A DNA stretch of 64,000 nt from Falsiroseomonas sp050563545 (GTDB lineage: Bacteria; Pseudomonadota; Alphaproteobacteria; Acetobacterales; Acetobacteraceae), in NCBI RefSeq assembly GCF_050563545.1, contig NZ_JBNXUM010000014.1, positions 123,311 to 187,310 on the forward strand, given 5' to 3'. The position numbers and the translations under genes were made by a program. The notes beneath the pieces were generated by a model. The model was not told where the DNA came from, searched no databases, and worked only from the letters and a program-made list of their open reading frames with translations. This document shows positions 1 through 7,201 of the stretch, piece by piece (the stretch's first letter is position 1; each line of letters starts with the position of its first letter).

Positions 1-1
1 G

Positions 2-157
2 GTCGGCAAGGTGGCGCGCGACCTCGGGCTCGAGTCAGGCGGCTACCGCATCCTCTCCAACATGGGCGAGGATGGCGGGCAGGAGGTGCCGCATTTCCAC
101 GTCCACATCTTCGGCGGGCGCCGCATCGGGCGAATGGTGCCGCGCGCCGAGGGTTGA
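2..157 (+). CDS. HIT family protein, C-terminal part (cut by window edge)
   Basis: Only the last 51 codons are present; the start lies outside the window. The reading contains HFHVHIFGG, the histidine-triad (HxHxHxx) nucleotide-binding motif in which the middle His is the nucleophile that attacks the alpha-phosphate of nucleoside phosphoramidates and related substrates. The spacing to the end (GRRIGRMVPRAEG) fits small HIT/HINT hydrolases of about 120 residues. Being truncated, it cannot be assigned to a substrate class. The next gene starts 48 bases downstream on the same strand. Confidence 0.85.
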   Translation, partial: VGKVARDLGLESGGYRILSNMGEDGGQEVPHFHVHIFGGRRIGRMVPRAEG

Positions 158-205
158 AGCGCCGCCGCGCTTGACCGCGCCCCGCATCCGCGCGACCCAG
201 CCGCG

Positions 206-1051
206 ATGACGACGCCGCAGCAGGAAGCCCGCGCCGCGCTGGAAGCCGCCGGGCGGCTGCCCGACGCGGAGCTCGACATCGCCGCCGTCGCGCTGCAGTT
301 CGCGCGCGTGGACCAGCCCGTGGCGGACTGGCAGGCCGCGCAGCAGCACCTCTCGGACCTCGCGCGCGCCGCGGTCGAACTCGCCAGCGCCGACGCGCAG
401 GCCGATGCCGGCGACCTCGCGCGCCGCCGCGCCACACTGGCCGAGCTGCTGCATGGCGAGTTCGGCTATGCCGGCGACACCGAGAGCTACGACGATCCGT
501 CGAATGCAAACCTGCTGAAGGTGATCGAACGCCGGCGCGGCCTGCCCGTCGCGCTCGGCATCCTCTGGCTGCACGCTGCCGAGGCCGCGGGTTGGGAAGC
601 GCATGGCGTGGACTTTCCCGGCCATTTCCTGGTGGCGCTGTCCGGCCGCGGCCAGGTCGTGGTGGATGTCTTCGGCGAAGGCCGCGCGCTGGAGGCGAAG
701 GACCTGCGCCGCCTGCTCAAGACCTTCGCCGGCGAGAGCGCGGAGCTCGGCCGCGACACGCTGGCGCCGATGGGCAAGCGCGCGGTCCTGCTGCGCCTGC
801 AGAACAACATCAAGGTGCGGCGGCTTCGCGAAGGCGACCTGACGGGCGCCGTCGCCTGCACCGAGGACATGCTGCGGCTCGCGCCCGATGCCGCGCCGCT
901 GTGGCGCGAAGCCGGGCTGATGCATCAGCGCCTGGGCCATGTGACCGCGGCGATCCTCAGCCTGGAGCGCTTCCTGCAGCTGTCGCCGGATGGTCCGCAG
1001 GCCGGCCGCGTGCGCGGGCTGCTGGAGGAACTGCGGCACCGGCTGAACTGA
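206..1051 (+). CDS. SirB1 family transglutaminase-like/TPR protein
   Basis: 281 aa. Residues about 70-180 resemble the SirB1/transglutaminase-like core: ERRRGLPVALGILWLHAA followed by GVDFPGHFLVAL, the usual signature of this family. Residues about 195-275 form two to three TPR-like helical pairs (AVACTEDMLRLAPDAAPLWREAG, then LERFLQLSPDGP). The biochemical role of SirB1 proteins is not settled; they are cytosolic and often sit next to housekeeping genes. There is no signal peptide. The ATG at 206 is the only good start, 48 bases after the HIT gene on the same strand, so co-transcription is possible. Confidence 0.75.
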   Translation: MTTPQQEARAALEAAGRLPDAELDIAAVALQFARVDQPVADWQAAQQHLSDLARAAVELASADAQADAGDLARRRATLAELLHGEFGYAGDTESYDDPSNANLLKVIERRRGLPVALGILWLHAAEAAGWEAHGVDFPGHFLVALSGRGQVVVDVFGEGRALEAKDLRRLLKTFAGESAELGRDTLAPMGKRAVLLRLQNNIKVRRLREGDLTGAVACTEDMLRLAPDAAPLWREAGLMHQRLGHVTAAILSLERFLQLSPDGPQAGRVRGLLEELRHRLN

Positions 1052-1288
1052 AGCCCGCCGCCACGCCGGGCATACCTCTCGCCCCGCCCACCTCTTCACG
1101 AAAACGCGAGGCATACGCCGTCCTTGCTTTCCGCGCGGCCGGAACGGCATGGTGGGCACCGCGACAAAAAAACTCCGAAAACCAGGAATACCGGGCCTTG
1201 CGGCCGGTTCGGTTTGGTGTCGCACGGATCCCTGGCTATCCCGCCGGGGATCGCGGCGTGCCGGACGCCGCGCAAGAGGAGACAACGC

Positions 1289-2338
1289 ATGGGCAACGCA
1301 GATCCCACGCGACCCGTCGTCCCCGTCACCTTCGACACCGCTCCGCTGCCCCAGAAGCAGCGGATGGATGCCTGGCTCGCGGCCTTCGGGGCGCTGAACA
1401 CTCTGCGCCTCGCCCGGCCCGCCGAGGATCCGGTGCTGGTGCTTGGCCGCCACTGGCGGCTGGAAGGCATGACGTTGAGCGCCAACCGCGTGCCGGATTC
1501 CCGCTTCGAGCGGGAGGGCGCCCAGGCGCGGCGGGACGGGCTGGACCACTGGGCCATCCGCGTTCTGCGCCAGGGCCGCAGCCATGTCCGGCATCCCAGC
1601 TTCTCCGCCGTGGTCGGCCCCTGCGAGCCGATCCTGTTCTCGATGCACGAGACCTGGACGACGGACTGGGAGGGGGCGGAGTGGGTGTCGCTGACCATCC
1701 CGCGCGACCACAACCCGCAGCTTTCCGCGGGGCTCTCGGCCCTGCCGCGGGGGCCGCTGCGCGGCCCGGGCGCGGGGCTGCTGGCGCAGATGCTGCTCTC
1801 GCTGCCGGCGGAACTCGACCGCGCGAGCGAGGCCGACCTGCCAACGCTGGCCGAGGCGGCGCGCGCCATGGTCGCGGCCTGCCTGCTGACCGGCCTGCCG
1901 CGCGGTGCCGCGGAAGCAGAGGATCTGCGGAAGGAACGGGTGCGCCAGGCGATCCGCCAGAACCTGGCCTCGGCGCGGCTGTCGCCGGCGCGGCTGTCGG
2001 CGCTGACCGGCCTGTCGCGGTCCACGCTGTACCGCCTGTTCGACGCCGAGGGTGGCGTGGCGCGGCACATCCAGGATGTGCGGTTGTCCTTCGCCCATGC
2101 TGCGCTGCGCGACCCCCGCCAGGCCGATCGCGGCGTGTCGGAGATCGCGGTCGTGCACGGCTTTCCCGACCCGTCGGTCTTCGCCCGCGCCTTCCGCCGC
2201 GCCTTCGGCGTGCCGCCGAGCGCGGTGCGGACGGCGCCGGCCGGCCTGGCGCCGTCCTGCCCGGTGCGCGTGAAGACGCGCAAGCCGGGCGCGCCCGACA
2301 GCGACCTCGTCGGCGCGCTCTACGGACGGAGCCTGTAA
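1289..2338 (+). CDS. AraC family transcriptional regulator
   Basis: 349 aa. The C-terminal third holds an AraC-type double helix-turn-helix: first HTH near LSPARLSALTGLSRSTLYRLF, second ending in the typical GFPDPSVFARAFRRAFGVPPS. The N-terminal about 200 residues resemble the AraC-binding-like domain seen in regulators such as those of aromatic catabolism, but the ligand cannot be read. The start at 1289 is chosen because AGAGGAGA precedes it at SD distance; an in-frame ATG at 1124 exists but is far upstream with no ribosome site. It is a lone gene, convergent with the hydrolase at 2342, so its target is not obvious from context. Confidence 0.85.
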   Translation: MGNADPTRPVVPVTFDTAPLPQKQRMDAWLAAFGALNTLRLARPAEDPVLVLGRHWRLEGMTLSANRVPDSRFEREGAQARRDGLDHWAIRVLRQGRSHVRHPSFSAVVGPCEPILFSMHETWTTDWEGAEWVSLTIPRDHNPQLSAGLSALPRGPLRGPGAGLLAQMLLSLPAELDRASEADLPTLAEAARAMVAACLLTGLPRGAAEAEDLRKERVRQAIRQNLASARLSPARLSALTGLSRSTLYRLFDAEGGVARHIQDVRLSFAHAALRDPRQADRGVSEIAVVHGFPDPSVFARAFRRAFGVPPSAVRTAPAGLAPSCPVRVKTRKPGAPDSDLVGALYGRSL

Positions 2339-2341
2339 GCC

Positions 2342-3394
2342 CTACTGCGGCAGCGTCCTGAGGAAGGCGGTCAGCTCGTCACGCCAGAAGCGTGCGCTGC
2401 CGGTGGTGCCGTGGCCGAGCGTCTCGGCGCTCGCCGGGATCACCACCAGGCGCGCGTTCGGGATGCGCGCCATGGCGCGCTCCGTCAGGCCTGTCTCGGG
2501 CGGGTTGCGCTCGTCGTCGGCCGAGTTGATCGCCAGCACGCGCGCGCGGATGCGGTCCAGCTTCGGCTCGGGGTCGTAGTCGCGGCTGGCATCCCATTGC
2601 CAGATGAAGTCGTTGGCATCGCCGGGCGGCGCGGCGGCGAGCCGCTGGTCCACGATGCGGTCCGCGGCCGCGCGGGTCTGCGCGCCGGTGCTGATATTGA
2701 GCGTGCCGCCATTCGTCGCCGTGCCGTAGAAGACGTTGGCGAGCCGCAGGTTCGGTGGCTGGGCCGTGTAGTTGCCGCCGCTATAGGCGGGGTCGTTGCG
2801 CACCGTTTCGATCATCAGCCGGCGCAGCATCCAGTTGCGCGCCGACATCGCGGTGGGCTGGGACGCCATTGGCACGATCGCGTCCATCATGTCGGGGAAG
2901 TTGGTGGCCCAGGTCCAGGCCATCATCCCGCCCATGGAGTTGCCGACGATCAGCCGCAGCCTGCGGATTCCGAGACCCTCCGTCACCAGCCTCTGCTGGG
3001 CGGCGACCATGTCGTCGTAGTTGTAGCGCGGGAAGGACGCGCGCATTCCGTCCGACGGCTTCGACGAATTGCCGGTGCCGAGCGCATCGGGGATGACGAT
3101 GAAGAAGCGCGTCGCGTCGAGCGGCTGGCCCGGCCCGAAGAGCTCGCCGGCGAAGATCGGCGTCAGCATGCCGCGGGCGTTGCCGTAGGTGCCGTGCAGG
3201 ATCAGCACCGCGGGGTTCGCGGGATCGCCGAGCGTGACATAGCCCTGGCGAACATCCATGACCTCGCCGGTGTGGAAGCGGAAGCCCGTGGCGGTCCAGC
3301 TGCCTTCGCGCGGAGCGGGCCAGTTGGTCTGGGCGTTCGCCGCGGCGGCGATCAGGAGCGGCAACAGCAGGGCTGCGCGGCGCAGCAGGCGCAT
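2342..3394 (-). CDS. Secreted alpha/beta hydrolase, homoserine acetyltransferase-like
   Basis: 350 aa with a Sec signal peptide (MRLLRRAALLLPLLIAAAANAQ). The fold resembles the MetX-like branch of alpha/beta hydrolases: LHGTYGNARG near the oxyanion region, the nucleophile elbow VGNSMGGMMAW, an acidic residue in LAINSADDERNPP and a late His in TLGHGTTG. A periplasmic location makes a methionine-pathway acetyltransferase unlikely, so it is called a hydrolase of unknown substrate. The ATG at 3394 has a GAGGAC sequence just upstream; a longer frame upstream has no such support. It lies 83 bases downstream of rtcB on the same strand and may be read through from it. Confidence 0.75.
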   Translation of the reverse strand: MRLLRRAALLLPLLIAAAANAQTNWPAPREGSWTATGFRFHTGEVMDVRQGYVTLGDPANPAVLILHGTYGNARGMLTPIFAGELFGPGQPLDATRFFIVIPDALGTGNSSKPSDGMRASFPRYNYDDMVAAQQRLVTEGLGIRRLRLIVGNSMGGMMAWTWATNFPDMMDAIVPMASQPTAMSARNWMLRRLMIETVRNDPAYSGGNYTAQPPNLRLANVFYGTATNGGTLNISTGAQTRAAADRIVDQRLAAAPPGDANDFIWQWDASRDYDPEPKLDRIRARVLAINSADDERNPPETGLTERAMARIPNARLVVIPASAETLGHGTTGSARFWRDELTAFLRTLPQ

Positions 3395-3477
3395 GGACGT
3401 GTCCTCCAATCCTCGTTTCGGCGCAGGATAGCGGAAGGATGCGGGGGAGGGCCAGTTCCGCCCTCCCCCGCCGTCAT

Positions 3478-4821
3478 TCAATCCTTGAAGGGATCGAACT
3501 CGCCCGGTCCCGCCATCGCCACCGCGAAGGGGCGGAGGCGATGCAGCACGCGGATCGTGCCGTCATGCGCCGTCAGCACGTCGGGCAGACGACGATAGGC
3601 CATCGGGCTCTCGTCGAGATCGCCGCCCGACAGCGTCACGCCGTGCTCGCGCAGCCAGGTCTCCATCTGCTCGCGCGAGAAGCGGCGATGCGCTTCCTTG
3701 CGGCTGGTGACGCGGCCGGCGCCGTGGACGGTGGAGTAGAGCGACGCGCGCGACGCCTCGTTCTCCACCCCCTCCAGGATGACGGCGTGGTCGCCCATGG
3801 AGCCGCCGACGAAGCCGCGCTGGCCGGGGAAGGCCGGCGTCGCGCCCTTCCGCACGACCCAGAGATCGCGGTCGCCGTGACGCTCCTTCCAGGCGTAGTT
3901 GTGGTGGTTGTGCACGGCATCGGTGATCGCGCCACCGATGATCGCGCGCACGCGCTCCACCACCCATTCGCGCCCGGCATAGGCGTAGCGGCCCGCGAGC
4001 GCCATTGCCGCGAGATAGCGCTGCCCGAGCTCCGACACCTCGTCCAGCACGGCGGGCGGGACATGCATCCCGTCCTTGCCGCCGGCATGCTTCAGGTATC
4101 GCGTGGCGCTGGTGTGGCCCAGGCCGCGCGATCCGAAATGCACGCCGATCCAGACGAAGCCGGCCTCGTCCTCGAACAGGTCGACATAGTGGTTGCCGGA
4201 GCCGACGGTCCCGAGCTGCGCGGCCGCCTTCTTCCGGTAGTCCTCCATGCCGGACGCCGCCCAGGCTTCCGCGTCGTCGAACAGCGCATGCTCGGCGCGT
4301 TCCTCGTTCACGCGGCCGACGCCGAAGGAGACCGCGCGGCGAATGTCGCCGAGGATCTCGTTCGTGCGCGGCGCCACATCGGCGTACTGCGTGTCGAGGC
4401 GCACGGCCATGTTGCCGCAGCCGATGTCGAAGCCGACGCCGCTGACACTGATCTGGCCCTCATACGCGATCACGCCGCCGACGGGCTGCGCGTAGCCGAG
4501 ATGCCCGTCCGCGCAGAGCGTCGCGCCGACCACCGCGCCGACCTTCATGCAGTTCTTCATCTGCGCGATGGTCCCGGGCTCATGCGAGCCGAAGATCGTC
4601 AGCGGCGCGTCGCGATAGCCCTCGGCCTGCTCGGCGAGGACAGCGCCGGCGCGCGCGGCGTCGGCGACCTGCTTCTCGGCGCGCGCGGCGTCGCGGAAGC
4701 CGGTCCAGGCCGGCATGGTCTTGCCGGGCTTGGCGGGGTTCGGGATGCGCGTATCGGGATCGACGCCGGCCGTGACGGCCAGTTCGCGCGCACGCGCCTC
4801 CAGCGGGTCGGAGGGACGCAT
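3478..4821 (-). CDS. RtcB family RNA ligase
   Basis: 447 aa. RtcB joins 2',3'-cyclic phosphate or 3'-phosphate RNA ends to 5'-OH ends using GTP and Mn2+. Visible family motifs include GVGFDIGCGNMAVR (metal-binding Asp/Cys), GSGNHYVDLFED, HFGSRGLGH, the acidic/His stretch GSMGDHAVILEG and VHGAGRVTSRKEA near the guanylylated His. The length suits the RtcB family. The start at 4821 (MRPSDPLEARARELA) is chosen because upstream residues in the longer frame look non-coding. No RtcA cyclase or RtcR activator is adjacent, so there is no classic rtc operon here. RNA repair or tRNA splicing are known roles; the role here is inferred. Confidence 0.85.
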   Translation of the reverse strand: MRPSDPLEARARELAVTAGVDPDTRIPNPAKPGKTMPAWTGFRDAARAEKQVADAARAGAVLAEQAEGYRDAPLTIFGSHEPGTIAQMKNCMKVGAVVGATLCADGHLGYAQPVGGVIAYEGQISVSGVGFDIGCGNMAVRLDTQYADVAPRTNEILGDIRRAVSFGVGRVNEERAEHALFDDAEAWAASGMEDYRKKAAAQLGTVGSGNHYVDLFEDEAGFVWIGVHFGSRGLGHTSATRYLKHAGGKDGMHVPPAVLDEVSELGQRYLAAMALAGRYAYAGREWVVERVRAIIGGAITDAVHNHHNYAWKERHGDRDLWVVRKGATPAFPGQRGFVGGSMGDHAVILEGVENEASRASLYSTVHGAGRVTSRKEAHRRFSREQMETWLREHGVTLSGGDLDESPMAYRRLPDVLTAHDGTIRVLHRLRPFAVAMAGPGEFDPFKD

Positions 4822-5238
4822 CGGATGTACTCCTGGTTTTCGGCAGTCGTGGAAAGGCGGCGCTACGGCGCCGCGGTGTGTCAGCGGAAGGCTGCTTGTC
4901 GCCTGGCTTTGCCAAGCATGCTGCCAGGTCGCGCGCCCGCGTTCCGTCCGGGATTCAACCCGGCCGGCCCGCAGGCGACGACAGCGCGGAGCGCGTTCGG
5001 CAGCATGGGACACACGATCATCTCGCCGGAACGATTTCCGGCGAGGGCGCGGCGTTTACGCGAAGCGCGCGGGCCGTAGCAAGGGGAAAGTGCGGGCTTG
5101 CGAGTGAAATGTTTTGGACCGCCACCGCGACGGAGTCATGGTGCGTGAGATGGGGCGCCGCTGAAGCGCCTCGCGACAGGGAAGCAACCGTCATGCTGAC
5201 CGCGCGTCGCGCCCTGCTCCCGCTGGATTGAGGGCGCG
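4822..5238. other. Gene-free stretch upstream of rtcB
   Basis: 417 bases between the rtcB start and the broken peptidase gene. No open frame on either strand has a recognisable domain or good start. It probably carries the rtcB promoter, but no convincing -35/-10 pair or operator could be picked out. Confidence 0.4.
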
Positions 5239-5812
5239 TCAGTCCAGCTCCGACGCGGTCGGCAGCGGCGGTACGCTGATGCCGAAGAGCTTGCCGACGG
5301 TGGCGCCGGCTCCGGCGCCGGCAGGCGGCGCGTTCGTCGCGGCCGCGCAGGCGGCGTGGCCAGCGGCCTCGTCGGGGCGGAATCGCGCATCGCCGACCTG
5401 CAGATCGAACAGCACCGCCGAGGGCACTAGCGGTACGGCCAGCCCTGCCGCCGGAAACCCATGGCCGTTCTCCTCCAGCCATCGCATCGCGTCATGCGCG
5501 GCGGCGAGGCTGAAGGCGCTGCCGCCGGACGACATCACAGCGTGCACGCGATCCACGAGGTTCGCGGGATCGGTCGGTCTCCCGCGTGCCAGGCGCGGCG
5601 CCGCGGATATCGACGGCGGCGAGCGCGCCTTCCGACGTGACGATCGCTGTGCAGCCGGTGGGGCGGCGCGTGTCGGTCCAGTGGCCGACGAGGATGCCGG
5701 GGACGTCGCTAATGGCGGCGATGCGCCAAGCGTAGGACGAGAGAAGCGCAAGAAGAAAGGGCGGGACGTGCGCCCGCCCTTCCTGAAGGGGTCTCTTGCG
5801 AAGCACCCCCAC
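5239..5812 (-). pseudogene. P1 family (DmpA/BapA-like) peptidase, frameshifted and truncated
   Basis: Two overlapping minus-strand frames together read as the N-terminal half of a P1 aminopeptidase. The upstream frame (to about 5590) gives ISDVPGILVGHWTD and VDIRGAAPGTRETD; the next frame continues with DPANLVDRVHAVMSSGGSA and AVLFDLQVGDARFRPD, GAGATVGKLFGI. The switch falls at GAGACCGACCGATCCCGCG, where homologues have one or two extra codons between the TD and DP residues, so a small out-of-frame deletion fits. After VGKLFGI the frame stops at 5239, and about 170 residues including the autocleavage region and nucleophile Ser are absent. It is therefore a remnant, not a working enzyme. Confidence 0.8.
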
Positions 5813-5850
5813 CCTGACCCGCCCCTTCGCTTGCGGGAGAGGGCAGCGGG
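5813..5850. repeat. GC-rich intergenic palindrome-like repeat
   Basis: CCCCACCCTGACCCGCCCC followed by TTCGCTTGCGGGAGAGGG lies just 3' of odhB. It resembles the terminal parts of the dispersed repeat units seen at 10303 and 14955 (CTCTCC.../...GGAGAGGG ends) and probably belongs to the same broad class of intergenic repeats. It may also act as the 3' end of the TCA transcript. Confidence 0.4.
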
Positions 5851-7179
5851 TCAGACGTCCAGCATGAGCCGGCGCGGGTCCTCGATGGCTTCCTTCACGC
5901 GGACGAGGAAGCTCACGGCTTCCTTGCCGTCCACGATGCGGTGGTCGTAGCTCAACGCGATGTACATCATCGGGCGCGCTTCGATCTTGCCGCCCACCAC
6001 CATCGGACGCTCCTGGATCTTGTGCATGCCGAGGATGCCGGACTGCGGCGGGTTCAGGATCGGCGTGGACATCAGGCTCCCATAGATGCCGCCATTGGTG
6101 ATGGTGAAGCTGCCGCCGGACAGCTCCTCCAGCTTCAGGGCGCCGTCGCGCGCGCGCTTGCCGAAATCGCCGATCGACTTCTCGATCTGCGCGAAACCCA
6201 GCTGGTCCGCGTTCCGCAGCACCGGGACGACCAGGCCGGACGGGCCGCCGACCGCGATGCCCATGTGCACGAAGTGCTTGTAGATGATCTCGTCGCCGTC
6301 GATCTCCGCGTTCACCGCGGGGTATTCCTTCAGCGCGGCGACGCAGGCCTTCACGAAGAAGCTCATGAAGCCGAGCTTCACGCCGTGCCGCTTCTCGAAA
6401 ACGTCCTTGTATTCGTTCCTGAGCGCCATCACGGCGCCCATGTCCACCTCGTTGAAGGTGGTGAGCATCGCCGCGGTGTTCTGCGCTTCCTTCAGGCGCC
6501 GCGCGATGGTCTGGCGCAGGCGCGTCATCTTCACGCGCTCCTCGCCGGTCTCCAGCGCGCGGGCGGGCGCCTTGGCGGCGGGCGTGGACGGCGCGCCGGC
6601 CGGCGCGGGCTTGCTCAGGAAGGCCAGCACGTCGCCCTTGGTGACGCGGCCGTCCTTGCCGGTGCCGGGCCCGACCTGGCCGGCGGTCACACCGGCCTCC
6701 GCCATCGCCTTGGTCGCGGCAGGGCCGTTCGGCAGGGCGGCGCCGGGCTGCGGGACGGGGCCGGCCGGCGGGCGCGGCGCCTCGACCTGCGGGACGGCCG
6801 GCGCTGCGGTGACGGGCGCCGCGGCGGCCGGCGTGCCGGCGGAGGCCGGGCGGGGCGTCGCGCCGGCAGGCGCGCCAACATTGGTCGCGCCGGCAGGCGC
6901 ACCAACATTGGTCGCGCCGGCAGGCGCGCCACCATTGGCGGCGCCGTTGGCGCTGATCGTGCCGAGCACCGCGCCAGGGCCGACCTCGGCGCCCTCGTTG
7001 GCGCTGATCGCGTCGATCACGCCGGCCGATGGCGCATTCACCTCGACGGTGACCTTGTCCGTCTCGAGCTCCACCAGCGGCTCGTCCGCTGCCACCGCCT
7101 CGCCGGCCTTCTTCAGCCAGCGCGCCACCGTGGCGCTCGATACGCTCTCCCCGAGTGGGGGAACCAGGATCTCCGTCAT
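5851..7179 (-). CDS. odhB: 2-oxoglutarate dehydrogenase E2, dihydrolipoyl succinyltransferase
   Basis: 442 aa. E2 core of the 2-oxoglutarate dehydrogenase complex, moving the succinyl group from lipoyl-lysine to CoA. The N-terminal lipoyl domain shows ELETDKVTVEV with the lipoylated Lys near residue 43. A long Ala/Gly/Pro linker (about 85-140) follows, then an E1/E3-binding segment (AMAEAGVTAGQVGPGTGKDGR) and the catalytic domain with SYDHRIVDGKEAVSFL carrying the active His and Asp. The linker contains three near-identical nonapeptides (see repeat at 6860). It is the last gene of the mdh-sucCD-sucA-odhB block, 22 bases after sucA; no lpd (E3) gene follows, unlike many relatives. Confidence 0.95.
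   Translation of the reverse strand: MTEILVPPLGESVSSATVARWLKKAGEAVAADEPLVELETDKVTVEVNAPSAGVIDAISANEGAEVGPGAVLGTISANGAANGGAPAGATNVGAPAGATNVGAPAGATPRPASAGTPAAAAPVTAAPAVPQVEAPRPPAGPVPQPGAALPNGPAATKAMAEAGVTAGQVGPGTGKDGRVTKGDVLAFLSKPAPAGAPSTPAAKAPARALETGEERVKMTRLRQTIARRLKEAQNTAAMLTTFNEVDMGAVMALRNEYKDVFEKRHGVKLGFMSFFVKACVAALKEYPAVNAEIDGDEIIYKHFVHMGIAVGGPSGLVVPVLRNADQLGFAQIEKSIGDFGKRARDGALKLEELSGGSFTITNGGIYGSLMSTPILNPPQSGILGMHKIQERPMVVGGKIEARPMMYIALSYDHRIVDGKEAVSFLVRVKEAIEDPRRLMLDV
6860..6940 (-). repeat. 27-bp tandem repeat, three copies, in odhB linker
   Basis: Three adjacent 27-base units at 6860, 6887 and 6914, differing by only a few bases, encode repeats of GAPAGATNV in the flexible linker between the lipoyl and binding domains of OdhB. 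Frame is preserved. Copy number changes by slippage would lengthen or shorten the swinging arm by nine residues. Confidence 0.9.
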
Positions 7180-7201
7180 CGTCGTTCTGCCTCTTGCGTG
7201 G

